64,000 bases of DNA from Circinella minor (lineage: Eukaryota; Mucoromycota; Mucoromycetes; Mucorales; Lichtheimiaceae), in NCBI GenBank assembly GCA_016758965.1, contig JAEPRB010000063.1, positions 1 through 64,000 on the forward strand. Direction: 5' to 3'. This document shows, in pieces, positions 35,201 to 48,341 of this stretch (position 1 is the stretch's first letter; each line of letters begins with the position of its first letter). Below the pieces are notes generated by a model. That model was not told where the DNA came from, did not search any database, and worked only from the letters and a program-made list of their open reading frames with translations. Both the position numbers and the translations under genes were made by a program.

Positions 35201-38200
35201 AGAGATGCTTTTGCAAGTACTAAATGTCGAGCAATTTTCGCCACAGATGAAGGTGGAATACCGGTACCAGCATGCATAACCAATGCTAACCAGCGAATTC
35301 CACGTTCCACACTTGCCGTATCACCTGCAGCAAAAAGAGCTGTTATCACATCAAATGCATGGCTTGGATCCCCAGCTACTGCCCCCGGTGCTGTTGCTCC
35401 TGTCGCCGAGGTACCCGCTGTTGCTTTGGGAACATTAATTTTGGAAGAACATAGTTTGGCTAAGTTACGAATATCCGCTGGTTCTTTTCTTTTCAGTAGA
35501 CCACGCTGTTCATTTTCATCAAACGATTTATCAAACCAGTGTTGTAAAACTGTATCCAATGCAGAAAATGCTAATCCACATGTTTTGAGTTTTAGAATGT
35601 AACCAATAAATTCTTCAGATCGTTGTGCTGCATCTCGCTTATATATATATATATATATAAGCAAATTATTATTATAGGTATTATTATTAGTTGATTATTA
35701 TAAAATGTTTAAATCCATCCTATTATATATACAAACCTCTTCTTCTTGACTATTTAACCACGGGGCACTTTCTTCTCGTTTGCCTTCGACTATACGCTCA
35801 ATTGTATCAAATAACATGGTAGCATATCCTTTGGGGTCCATTTCATGCATTAATGCCATCCATCGAATCAAGTACCGATCACGTAATGCGCCACGTGTGG
35901 TTACATAAACATTACCTGCACCACTACTCATTCCCATTGCAAAATTGACACTTTGTCTGCCCTTGTCTGCCCCCTTCATCCGTGACATTAAAGCAGCTTG
36001 TGCAGCTTGTGTCCATCGACTATTCTTGACCCCTGGTAGTGGATGTTGATTTCTATGAGTATTCCCGTGCTGATCACCCATGTACTCTGCATGTAACGTC
36101 GATAATTTTTCATCCTCTTGAAATACCCATGACAAAATTGCAAGAATCAACCGTTCGCATGTATAGCTTGAAATAAATGGGTCAGGCCAACATCGACGTA
36201 CTAAGAGTAACATACCACATTCATTAATAGTAATATCAATATCATTCAGACATGCTTCAATGGCATCCACCAGTGTTTCTACCGTAGGTGAACAGTCGAT
36301 CGCATAAGGAATGGGGAAAATAATGGGTACATGCTTGTCTTCTGTTGACGTGAATAACAGATGGGATGCATCTTGTCGTTCAAAAAGGCCCAAATTTCGC
36401 ATATGTTGCATCATGATTTCGGTCACTCGATAACTTTTAATACGTACATTAGTCATTAACCATTTCAACAAATCATCACGATCAATGACTTCTTGTGGTG
36501 CCATGTCGTAATTATCATCACTGTAGTGATGTTGATGATGATCATCCCATTGTTCCACTTGTAAATAATCACTTGTCATAGATGTATGCTTCTCAACACC
36601 CGTCATAGTTGACACCACACCTGATTTCATCATGGCACATATATGGGCTAAATATTCCTCCTTGCTCAATACGCATTCTTCTATAATATGTTGTCGATTA
36701 TTATAGAAACTACCCAAAAATCGGGACGTTGGACAACTACCGGATAATATAAATTTCATACATAAATTCATGGCATTTCGTAAAATAGGTGATGCACTTG
36801 ATATCCGTTCTGTACTGCCTTCACCGTTCCCATCATTCAAATTGGTTTCTGTTTGTGGAACAACCAAAAGTGGATCATCTGAAGCTTGATTAACCAATAA
36901 ACATCCAGATGCAATTCCACATTGCAAAATATTATCTTGCAATAATAACACATTTAGGATCATTCCAACTTCTTCAAAACTTTTGGTCGCCATATCACTA
37001 TCGTTTGTAGGATATAAATCACCATAAAAATCGCGTAATCCATCACACAATGCATTTTCCGAAATTCTTGTGTGGCTTTCCAATAATGGTTGATAAGGAT
37101 GACACCGTTGAATTGTCGAATTAACATCTTTAAATCCTCCTTGATGTTCTGCTTTAGCTAAACAATGCGGATGAACAAATCGGTTACATACAGAACATCG
37201 ATACCCTTGATGTGAAATTCCCCATAAAGGCAAACAACAAGATGCACATAACATTAATGTGAATAAATTTACCAGCACAAATTGATGCCCCAATAAATTG
37301 ATAATGGCGGGTGAGGTACTGTTGAGTGTATTACTCTTATCGCAACAGTATCGTGGTTGTATCGGGATTGTACAAAATTGTGGACTGACAACCTTTTGAA
37401 CCCCTCCCTCTTTAACATAGAGCATGATATCTTGATCACTGTTAGAAAGACAACCATAATGTAAACTACATTTACATTGGAAACATCGTAAACCATAGCC
37501 ATTAATAATCTTGTAGCACTCTTTACAATAGGCACCATTCATATCATCATGGACGACAGTACTAAATACTTGCATTCCTGCTTGGGCACGCTGCGATTGT
37601 ATAGATATTTCTTCGGTTTGGGACTTGTTGTATTCTGCAAACATGTATGGATGCCATACATGACATTCACTACCATTAGTAGATGTTGCATCTTCATCCC
37701 AGGATTCGTCGCTTCGTGGTATAGGGGATGGTGATGATGATGGACATCCCATTTGGTGTAGTAATAACCCACTTTTATATTTTCGATTAATTCCATTATA
37801 AGCTGTATTATTGCCACTGTTGGCATGACTACTATTACTACATCCAGCACCAGTAATATTACTGGCATTATTGTTCCCGATTACGTTGTTACTATTAGCA
37901 CCAATCATACTTTCAATAAAGGTAGGATCATTTTGATGTTGACGTTCTTGTTCAAATGTCTGATGATCCATCGCTTTTTCCAAAAGTGCAATTTCATTTT
38001 CGCTACCGAATTCTGGAAAATTTTCCGCTATTATCGGGTGACCAGTACTGATATTATAATAATGAAATAAAATTTGACAGGCTTTATATTTAACCTCTGG
38101 TGCACTTCCGTGGGATATAACTCGTAAAAGATCAAGATGTAAATCTGGTTTTTGATTGATCATAAAACATATGGCGCGATGAAAATTATAGATAGAATAG

Positions 38201-39497
38201 GATTGATGTGGTAATGTAAAAGCTAATGGATCGGTTAAATGAGTGGATGATGCAAGATATGGGTCAATGTATTGGATCATGAAATATAAAAGTGGTGTAA
38301 ATAAAGAATGGATTGGATCGTGTTCCTTCATTTGAATTTGTTGTTGTTGCTGTAATGAGCCGCGAGGTGAAAGGGGGGATGATGTTGTTGGAGAAAACTG
38401 TGTATTAATGGTAAGATGAGATGATCGTTGTTGTGTTCTGATATTATCCTCATCTGGATCAGGACTTTGAATATTAATGGTAGGCGCTGTTGCTGTTACT
38501 ACTACCGGTGATGTTGGATGTCGTGCTAAGAAATTTTTTTTTTGAAAAAAAGTATAATCGAGTAACATTAGTTTTTTTTATCTTATCATTGTGGACGTGA
38601 TTTTTACTATAATTGCTATTTACCTTGTGTATGCCGATTTTCCGCGTTGAAAGTAGAAGATTGTTTTTCAGATTGTGCTTTACATTGTGACAATTGAGGT
38701 ACAAGTATATCAAGAAAAAAACCTAATAGTTTTCCAAGTAACGGACCTTCAGGGAATGAATCAAATGCAGGAAGCATTGTTGTACCAATAACAGAGAGGA
38801 GTGCTGAATCGTTACATAAAGTCACTAACACAGTTGCTACATCGATCAGGATAGATTGCATACTATAAGATGGTCGTGATGGTCGTGGGTTGGTTGCACT
38901 ATATTGACAGTCGTTTAATACCAAATCATCCAATGTGGCAATAATGTTATCAAAGGATGATGATGATTTATATTCTGTTTCAAATGCAAGCGTTTGTGGT
39001 GATGATGCCATGATGGGCGAATTTCCTTGAGATGACCCTGGTGAAGCTCGTGGATCACTATATATTATCAGTGTAAATATATCAAATTATTTATATATAT
39101 AGCTCCGGTTCAATAATATAGAAACCTACCGTTGTATCAATATTTCAGGACCGAGTCCACTTTTTTCGCATAAAGTCAGGGCCGTTCGAAGTTGAATTAA
39201 TAGATCCACTACTTCTTCATTATCAAATGTTGTGTTGGGTTCCATGGTGATACATGAATCGACTAAGTTGGCTAGAGCAGTAGGCGGTCGACGTCGTTTA
39301 CTGATTTTTGTTAGAATATGGCGAATCATGTTTCGATATTCATCCAACTTGGGTGAAGGACCTCCATTATTATTAATACCATTATTTGTACTAGAGGCAT
39401 TACCATAAAGTGAAGAATTGGGTTCAGTTTCTTCGGGTTCAAAAGGTGATGGTGGTGATGGTGCGACATTTATGACTGTTGTGTTAGTATTAGCCAT
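30899..39497 (-). CDS. giant HEAT/ARM-type protein with two C1-like zinc clusters, probably UNC80-like
   Basis: Twelve exons (39130-39497, 38624-39057, 35737-38525, 35027-35637, 34791-34910, 34484-34702, 33285-34398, 32886-33191, 32536-32794, 32312-32436, 31206-32195, 30899-31129) join without a stop to 2,521 residues. The N-terminus is disordered, and most of the rest is Leu-rich alpha-solenoid. Between about residues 590 and 730 lie two His/Cys clusters with C1 (phorbol-ester/DAG-type) spacing: one with CKECYK…RCFQCKCSLHYGC, the second HQFVLVN…CASC…YRCSVCNRFVHPHC. Animal UNC80 is the scaffold subunit of the NALCN cation channel; fungi have a related Cch1 channel. The UNC80 call rests on overall size, architecture and remembered similarity of early-diverging fungal proteins, not on a diagnostic motif. 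Another giant HEAT protein is possible. Confidence 0.85.
32245..32276 (+). repeat. poly-T run in an intron of the UNC80-like gene
   Basis: About 32 uninterrupted T on the plus strand (A on the coding strand), inside the intron between exons 10 and 11. Confidence 0.9.
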
Positions 39498-39892
39498 GGA
39501 AACAAACAACGATAACAAAAAGAAAAAAAAAAGATATATACAGGGAAGAAAAGGGTAAAAGAAAAAACGAAAGAGAATTCTAGCTGTCAAGTTTTTTTTC
39601 TACGCCTTATTTTTTTTTCCTTTTCTCAGTCTTTTTTTGTATTATTACACATAGAAACTAATCAGTTAATAATAGAAGTAATTAACTTGGTAAAAAAAAA
39701 GGCTATTCGGAACATTTATAATTCATTGGTTATTAAAGATAATTAAGTTGCATAGCAACAATGGTAAATTAACGACTATAAAACGTTATAACAGTAATAT
39801 ATAATATTTATGTGTATATTTATATATTTATATTTATAATATATTTTCAATCAGTCAAACAAATTACAACAATATTATTACTATTTTATATC
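39498..39892. other. tandem intergenic spacer
   Basis: 395 nt between the SEC31 stop and the ATG of the UNC80-like gene on the same strand. It must hold the SEC31 3' end signals and the downstream gene's promoter. It contains pyrimidine tracts and AT-rich sequence; no gene. Confidence 0.6.
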
Positions 39893-42614
39893 TTAAGCCA
39901 TTGCCTTTGCATTATCAATCAATCTCTTTACCCCTACAAGCCATGAACCACATTCTTCATAACGAGTTGTAACTAAATCGACTTGAATACGTTGCGCTGT
40001 ATCATAATCACTACTTTGCAAAGCTATATATTTAAAGTTGATATATTATTAGTTTTTTTTGTGGCCCCTATTTTGTTTCATAAATCAAATAAAAGCACTA
40101 TTATTTTACCTTGCACAAGTTGAAGCATAGGCTGTACAACACCATCAGATATCTCACTGTTATTTAATTCTTCAAAGAGAGTGTTCAATCTACGCTCAGT
40201 ATCATCTAACATTCTCTTTTGAGCAGGCTAAAAAAAAATGAGAAGCAAATTAATATACCTACTTTTTATTATATAACATTCGTGTCAGGTCAATAATAGT
40301 AATTGCTATAATAAAAACTTACAGGAGATCGTTGTCTTGCTTGGGTCAACTCAGCTGAAAGGATTTGGTAAATTGGACGTTGTTCGGCAGGAATATGACT
40401 TCTGTCTTCCTTGGCTATATATATTTATATAAATAACTGAGTTTGTAAAAAAGCCGGCAAAACGCCAATTAGCTACTATTGTTTCTTTTATAAAACTTAC
40501 GATGTCGCTTCTTTTCTGGTGCAGGTTGTGCAACAGGTTTAGTGGGAGCTGCAGATTGTGCTCTAGGTGATGGGTGTTGTTGTTGCAAAGGAGGTGTAGC
40601 TGTAGATCGGAATGGCATCTGTTGTGGTTGAGGTGGTTGCTGTTGTTGTTGCGGGTGAGCATAAGGTCCTTGTGCTTGATTTGGTTGAGGAGCATAAGGT
40701 GATGGCTGATGAAGTTGATGTGGTTGTTGTTGTTGTTGTTGTTGAGGTGGAGGCACCATTTGCTGCTGTTGTGGAGGTGGTGCCATCGATGTAACAGGAG
40801 GGGGTGGAGGTGTAGCTCTCATAGGTGCAGGGCCTAAAGGATGATGATACCCAGGCTGTTGCTGTTGTTGTTGCTGTTGTTGTGGTGGAGATGGGTGAGG
40901 ATGTTGCTTAGCTAAAGGTGTAGGAGCAACTGCATTCATAGGTGGCGGAGGTAGAGGGGCAGAAGTGGCCGTAGGAGGTGGAGGTGGAGGGGCACCCATG
41001 CCTCTATTGGGAGGTGGTGGTTGTTGCATGTAAGATTGTTGTTGCTGAGGTTGGGGTTGGCCAGGTCCTGGTGGATAAGCAGTTGTAGGTGCTGGTTGAT
41101 TAGGGAAAGGTGATATAACACGTCTTGGACCCGCTTGAGCACCAGCTGGGCTTCTTGTAACATGAGCATTAGAAATATTAGGTGGATCATTCCATGCACC
41201 CGAAGCAGATCTGTGAGAAACAGATGGACTAGCGTTGGCTGATCCTGGAGCTCTACCCTTGGGTGGAGGTGGAGGAGGTACACCTGCTTGTGTAGGAGGA
41301 GGCACTTGCTGTTGTTGTTGACCAGCAGCTGGATATCCATAGCCATAATTATTATTTGGTGGGGCAGCACCAAGTGGATTAGTAATTGGGGCGTATGGAT
41401 TTGGCTGTTGTTGCTGTTGTTGCTGCTGTACGGGCTGTTCATATGGATTATAAGCATTGTTGTAAGCATTGTGTTGTTGCTGCTGTTGTAAAGGTTGTTG
41501 GGGTTGTTGAACAGCAGGTGCATTAGCTGAAGGATCATATGGCTTATACGTATCAAAAGGTCCAGTTTGTTGTTGTTGTTGCTGTTGTTGCAATGGGTTG
41601 ACTTGGACAGGTTGTTGGAACAAATGTTGACCTTCGTAACCATTGGCACCACCATCAGGAATGGCTCTTTCTTTTTCAGATAAAAGAGGAGTAGGTTCGA
41701 ATGGGAATGTTGGAACACGATGTTGACCAAAGCTTCCTTCACCAACACAAGCACGATAAACACGATCTCGAATAACGGCTAAACGATCTGACATAAGTTC
41801 ACGGTAACCACTGGGGGTCAAGTTCAAATATCGCAAAGCAACGTCCAGCTTACCCTGAGTAGCCATCAATTCAGCATACTCACAATATTTGTTATACAAT
41901 TGACCCAAAGGATAAACACCAGGTTGGGTCTCGCTAGAATTTTGATCAGCAGCAAGAGTTTCATCTTCATAATCAATGGCCTTGCGGAAGACAGTCACCT
42001 TCTCAATCAAGTTTTGTAAACTAGATCCACCTACTGTATTGCTATTTTCTCCTCCATCTTCTTTGATTTCCTTTTGTTTCTCTTCTTCTTGCTCAATAAT
42101 CCAAATACCGGCCACCTTTTCAAGATTGCCGGCTACCAAATAACATAGAGTGGCGTGACGACGGAATTGTTGACCCTTTTCCACATCATTCTTCTTGATA
42201 GCAGCAAACCAGGCTTCTTCAAGGCGACTGCCCAAACTTTCACAAAGAGGACCAAACTCTTCTGTACGAGCGAATGTACATAAAATAACAACAACTGAAG
42301 TCCATTCATCGAGAGATGTGCTAGCCACAATAGCAGAAAGGTTTTCGTTGACAATGTTCTCTACAAGACGCAGGTAAGATGTCTTGGAAGCTTGACGTTC
42401 AAAGTATGCCTTTTGAGTACGAGCCAATAATTCGGAACCACCATAAATGGCCAACAACAAGGCATCGGAAAGACGATCAGATGCAAGACAGAGCTCAACA
42501 GCAGAATTAAAATCACCTAAGACAAGTGATTGCGTAATCAAACGATCAGTATCGGAGCCATCTTTGGGATAAAGTTCCAATGGTATTTGAAGAGCAGCGA
42601 CAATAGATGGAGTT

Positions 42615-42647
<33 letters not shown>

Positions 42648-45076
42648 CCAACAGGGGCTGGTTCGGTGACCGATGTAGTTGCTGTAGCAGTAGTTGGTGT
42701 TGTTGTAATATCCGCTGCAGTGACTTCTCCAGATGATTGCTGACCAAAGAAATCTTCAGCGGGAGACTGAGCACCAGAAGATTGGAAAAGACCTGAAAGT
42801 GTATCAATAGGTGCTTTTTCATCACCAGTAGACTTCTCTTGTTGTTCTTCACCTTCTACAGATTGTTGTTCGCCTTGGCCTTGTTCTTGTTCTTGTTCCT
42901 TGTTTTCAACAACAGCCTCTTCTTTCTTTTCTTCTTCAGTTACTGTTTCTTGGGTAACTTCTGGTTTTGAGGATGATTCATCCTTCTTTACTTGTTCATC
43001 TTCTTCCTTATTCTCTTCTTCGGTATTCTTTGCAGTAATCTTTTTAACAGCAGCGATAATTTCTTCATTTTGGAATCCCAATTGTCGGATCAATTGTTGT
43101 CTTGCATCATCAGCAAATAATGAATGAAGTACTTCCCAACTTTGTGATTCATCGGGTTCTCCAGATTGTGTACGACGTTCCTCAGTAAGTTTCTCCAATG
43201 CATTTTGATCAACAGCTTGTTCAAGTTCCTCAGATCGCTTTACAATTTCTGGTTCGGTAATAACAGTTGTGATAGTCACGGTACGTGGGATATTCTGTAC
43301 TGCGGGAGCAGATCCTGGAGGGAGGCTAGCTGCTACCTTGGCGGCAGCTTCTCCTGCCTTGTTGTTATAAGTTACCAATTTACCACTGAAACTAAACGAG
43401 GCACCAACAGGTCGACGGAGCCATTTAGGTGGATGCTTTAGTGCGAAAGATTGTGTTTGTGGAGTGGCAGCCAAAATAGCGGCGGAGAATGGGTCGTCTG
43501 TTGCTGCATTATCAGCAGCAGCTTGTTGCTCAGACGTCGGAGCAGCTGATTCATCATGACCAGCGCCTTGAATGGAATAAACATTGACCTATACACAGAT
43601 AAATTAAAAATATCACAATTAAGTATTAATTCCACACGAAAACTAAGTAATGAAAAAAAATGTTACCTTTCCATCAAATGATGCTGAAGCAAATAAATCT
43701 GGGTTACGAGGGCACCAATCCACTTCAAATGCCCAGTTGGAAGATTGTGATACTTCACCCAACATGTCACCTGTACGAGGGTTCCAACAAAGAGTTCTAC
43801 AATCTTTACCAGTCGACATGAGAAGGTCTGCATCTTGACGACACCATGCAACACTCATGACACCCTTTCTATGGCCTGCTAATGTCTTTTCAGGGGAATG
43901 AGCATGACGAAGATCCCAAAGAGTGATAACTGGACTGTTATCATCTTCAGATGCTGTTACAATTTGTGTAGCCTGAGAAATAAAAATAAATTTTCAAGGA
44001 AAGGTCAGATACTATATTATTTTCATTATCACATACGTCTTTCTTTTCTCTCATCACGATCATGATAGCAAAATCATAATATATATATATATATATATAC
44101 TTACTACATCAGGGTGCCAGGCAATAGATGAAATTCCACGTCTACCTCCACCTAAAGCACCAGCACCAGATCCTGCAAGAGTCATAATTTCTTTGCGATT
44201 ACGAAGATCCCAGACAACTGTATAACCAGAAGTAGAAGATGTCGATAAAATATGTGGAACTTGACAATTCCATGCAGCACTAGTAATATCATCTAATTTG
44301 CTCGATCTATTACCAGGAGTATACGGTTTTATAGGATTAATAAGATCCCAAATATATACCTAACAACATGATTGAAATAATATAGTTAGAAAGTGAACAT
44401 AGAAACAGAATACCGTTCTAATTTTTGTTTATACCTCACTGTTATTGCCAGCAGAAACCAACAAATTGGATTGAGACGGGTTGAAGTCAAGACCACGGAT
44501 AGGGCCAGTATGTGTTGAATTTCGTAATATTAATGCAGCTTCAGCACTGAGATTTTTTTCATTATAATAAAATAATATATTAATAAATATCTATTACTTT
44601 ATGCTTTTTTTTATTGTGCATCATTTTTATAATATTTACCTTGTATCTTCAAGAATAGTTGCAGGATTCCAGAGTTCAAGTTCACCACTATCCATACCAC
44701 CTGCAATAATACCATACGGTTTTTCAGTTGTTGCATGACCCCATCTGAGTGTGTTAAATCTATTTATTTATTTTTCCCATTGGTTTTTTTAAAAAGAAAA
44801 AAAAAGTTAATTCACATTGCATTATTTTAAAACAAAAAATGAAACCCATATAAAATTATATTACCTAGCATTAGTGCTAACTTTTCCTGCAGGTGATAAA
44901 CCCTCACTACTATTCGAGTTTGTGAGGTCTAACTTGAAAAGCTCGAGCTCAGACGCGTTCGAGAATGAATCATCTAGAGTTCCTGAAACAGTACCTGCTG
45001 CAATTAAAGGTAACTGTTGTCCAGGGCTCCAAGCAAATGTGGCTGTCCGATGAATTTCATTGAGCTTTTTAGCCAT
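39893..45076 (-). CDS. SEC31: SEC31, outer COPII coat subunit
   Basis: Nine exons (44865-45076, 44640-44744, 44435-44546, 44105-44359, 43667-43972, 40501-43588, 40323-40414, 40110-40227, 39893-40023) give 1,472 residues. Sec31 pairs with Sec13 to build the outer cage of ER-to-Golgi vesicles and stimulates Sar1 GTP hydrolysis. Residues 1-350 form the WD40 propeller, starting MAKKLNEIHRTATFAWSPG with repeats such as GPIRGLDFNPSQSNLLVSAG and VMSVAWCRQDADLLMSTGKD. Then follow an acidic linker, the alpha-solenoid (…SDALLLAIYGGSELLARTQK…), a long Pro/Gln-rich region and a C-terminal helical bundle ending WLVGVKRLIDNAKAMA. The Pro/Gln region has many PPPPP and poly-Q runs, longer than in yeast. A ten-Ala run sits in the linker. 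All joins are phase-consistent. Confidence 0.97.
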
Positions 45077-46656
45077 ACTCTATTTTTTTTTGTTTTGGTT
45101 TTTTGCTATACAAAGTAAGAAAAAGCTATTGTTGGGTAAGGTATCACAAGATGAAGGAACAAGATGGAAAACCGATAGATACGCGAAACCGTTAAGTTGT
45201 TTTTAAAAATAAAGAATAATGGTCGATTAGTATATAAAAAGAGATGAAATAGCTGTAAAAAAAGACTTTCTTTAATTAATTTGGTTTTTACCTTTCGAAA
45301 ATGAAGCTTAAAAAGTGAAAAAAAAAACTTATGTACAAAAAAAAAAGTTATGTGTGAAGTTGTGTAAAAGCAAAAAAGTGAGTGCTACGTGGAGTTTTTT
45401 TTAGGTGGAAAAGTAAATCGGAGACAGAATCTTCGCGTTTGCTGATGTGGCAAAAAAAAAAAACCTTTGGTCACCAGAGAAATCCTCCTCTGTTCATTAG
45501 ATTAAAAAGTGCTTAATAACCAGCTCAAGTTGTTCAAGTGATATATAAGATAATTAATTCAATTAAAAAAATAAAAACTAAAAGAAATGAACATGCGTAT
45601 AAATTATTTCATTTGTTCTATTTCGAATATAGACCATTATCACCTTGATCTGAACCTTTTTTTTTCGGTCCGTGGATGAGCAGTAATTAAGAGCTTGAAA
45701 CAGTTGGAGATACTATTACTACTGCTTTCAATAAGCATACTGACTTTTTTTTTTATTGATATATACTTTTCACACATGTCTATCTTGATCAAGATACAAT
45801 ATTATAGTAGTCAGTAGCAATTTTTAGGAATGAAGGTGAGAATAGGTTTTATTTAGGCGGATTGCTAGATAACAAGAATAATATTAATTACTGTAATAAT
45901 TATCCTTTATTATTGTTAACATTAAGAAGTTTGCTATATTATTATATTTAGCATTAACTATTTCACGTGTTGTTACGCAAATATATGTAGTACATTTAGA
46001 GTTTCATACAGATACATATTATTTTTTTCTTTCTCGCACAGACATCGTAGATTAAAGAAGTAATAATAATTCAACATTCCTAAGCAACGCGCCCGGAAAA
46101 AAAAATAATAGTAGATGGAATCATAATATTCAGTTGATTCGTAATAAAAATAACAATAACAATAATAGTTAATTAAAAAAACCGATTGAATATAAAAATT
46201 TATTTGCATATGCATTTTCAAAAGAAAAGCAGAATGAAAAAATAGAAAAAAGAAATAAAAAAAATCATACAGTGCAAGATAAAAGGGGGGAAATCAAAGA
46301 ATAAGAGACAAAGCAAACAAAGAATTTGTAATATGAAATTATTGAACTACCTTTGTGTACGAATTTAAATTGGGGGGAGGGTAAAGATTTACAAGAGAGT
46401 AAGAAAAAAAAGTGATCGTGTGCTATTATTAAAAGAAAGAAGACCAAGTTGATTTTCCGGGTATTTGATCAATTTTGAAAAGGGGAGTAAAGAAAGAATA
46501 AGTGAATCACAGCATTGAAAAAGAAATAGAGATGATTATGATATGTAAAGAAAAAAAACCAAGTTCTTTTTTGGGGGTGGTGAGATTGTATATATATAAG
46601 TGCGTGTGCGTTTGTGAACTAAAAGGAACAATGAATAGAGAATGAATGAATGAAAA
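45077..46656. other. SEC31 upstream region and intergenic DNA
   Basis: No gene was seen. 45077-45500 is the SEC31 promoter side, with several A and T homopolymers. Small frames at 45973-46447 are AT- or T-rich shadows without splice or codon support. Confidence 0.55.
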
Positions 46657-47886
46657 TTAATTAGACGCTGGTTCCTTGCCTTTGTATCGACAAATAGAGG
46701 ATGGTGAAAGTGCTCGCATAAATGGTTTTCTTGATCGGGATGTACTTGATGATGAAATGGGTGCTCGGTAATCATTATCATTTACTGAGTGAATGGAGGT
46801 TTTTTTGTTTAATATCACTTTCTTCCTTGGATGCAGATCATCATTGTCGTCATATATCTCTTCTAATGGCAATTCTTGGAGTGGTGTTCGTTTATTTTCA
46901 GGTAATGGTGATGATGATGATGATGAATTAGAGCTGGAACTATTTCTGTTACTGTATTCCCATGACCGAGTTTTTCCACGTTTTGTTGATGTTGCTAACG
47001 CAGATTTTGGTGGTGGCGGTGGCGGTCGATTCTCGTCATCATAAACAGTATAGGTGTTGTTCATAGCAATCGGAGACTTGTCATCATCAGCAAAATAAGC
47101 ACTTCCCTCATCACTCATCATATCATAAACATCTGGAGAAACATCTTCATATACTTGATTCACCCATGATAACGTTGGATCATAATGTTCATCATTATCT
47201 CGGGGTACAGTTGTTGCTGTCGTAATTTGTGAGTTTTCTACTTCATCTTCGTCATCTTCTTCTCCGAATCCTGTAGGAGACGGTAAATTGACATCCATAT
47301 CAAATATAGAATCCAATGTAAACCGTTCTGGAGAGGCAGAGGGTGATTGTTCAGGTGATGAAAATGATTTTAATAAATCTTCATCATCATCTTCGGATTC
47401 ATCTTCACTCGATTGGAAAAACATCCCCCGTGTATTCTATAGTAACAACAATGATAATAAAATGTTAGTTATCATCTTTTCATTGACATTCATGTAAACA
47501 AATGATCCAGTTTCTTTATTATTAAGGATTTAGATAATAATTACCATATCTCTTTGAAAACTATCATCAAAACTAATCTTTTCTCCACCCAAAACCATTG
47601 ATAAATTGGGGTGACTTTGTTGACGTTGTGGTGATGAATCCTCATTTCCGAAGGCACGTTTTAATTTTGTATTGAAGTCAGTGGCAGGTCTTTGATGACG
47701 AGTAAAGATTCGAGTTCGTCCATTGTGTTCAGTAGTGTTGCTTTGTGATGCGAGTGTAAGGTTTGACATTCTTGTACATGGTGTAAATGTAAGCCGACTT
47801 GTAGGTGTTGGTTCGTCATAATCTTCCTGTTCAGTAGGGAACAAGGTAGACATTCGAGGTTTATTTGCGTTTTTTGCGGTAGTCAT
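46657..47886 (-). CDS. disordered acidic Ser/Thr-Pro-rich protein, unknown function
   Basis: Two exons (47545-47886, 46657-47436) give 373 residues. The first exon carries TSRLTFTPCTRMSNLTLASQ and TDFNTKLKRAFGNEDSSPQR. The second is acidic with phospho-acceptor clusters (SSEDESEDDDED, SSPEQSPSASPERF), a poly-Pro PPPPPPK run, poly-Ser, and ENKRTPLQELPLEE, and ends SRSRKPFMRALSPSSICRYK. There is no globular domain. Many (S/T)P sites, RxxL-like and basic patches recall short, CDK-regulated cell-cycle or chromosome proteins, but this is only a composition-based hint and no family is recognised. The ATG 47886 start is chosen because the frame upstream is a poly-Lys/poly-T artefact. Confidence 0.7.
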
Positions 47887-48000
47887 TAGTGTTGTATGAG
47901 GTTGAGGTGTAATGCTTTTTTTTTTTTTGACCGAATGAAATAAATGGTGGGAGTGAAAGAAAAGTAATAGTTGGATTTTTCTCCGGAATCTTAAAAAATT

Positions 48001-48093
48001 CGCCAAAACGCGCTCCAAATTAGGAAATTGGGAAAAAACACGCTGCTAAAGGTAAAAAATCCAAAAAGACGTGTTTTTCGTGTCAATACGCGT
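48001..48093 (-). promoter_or_regulatory. candidate G1/S-type promoter boxes
   Basis: About 115-205 nt upstream of the start of the 373-residue protein, the minus strand has GAGCGCGTTTTGGCGAA (about 48000-48016), which overlaps SCB/E2F-like GCG cores, and a perfect MluI box ACGCGT at 48088-48093. Such elements bind SBF/MBF in yeasts. ACGCGT also occurs elsewhere in this window by chance, so this is suggestive only. Confidence 0.3.
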
Positions 48094-48341
48094 ACATCTA
48101 CAATACAGTGGCGTCTTTGTCATCTCTCATTAGTGTGTTCAATTTTTAGACCGCGTTGTATAAGTGATTTTAGTGGGTTAACATAGTAATTCTTGTCCCT
48201 GTTCTGTATACAAGCATACACGCACATAACAACCAAACAAAAATAATAATTTTTTTCTGTAACAAAAAGATATATTGTTTTATAACGATTTCTATAATTA
48301 AATTTACTTCAAGTTAACTATTTAGATCATATATACATGTA

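Noticed and set aside
40936..41763. 275-codon minus-strand frame in SEC31
   Set aside because: It is a shifted frame through the repeat-rich Pro/Gln region of SEC31 and shows only Leu/Asn/Ser-rich shadow composition.
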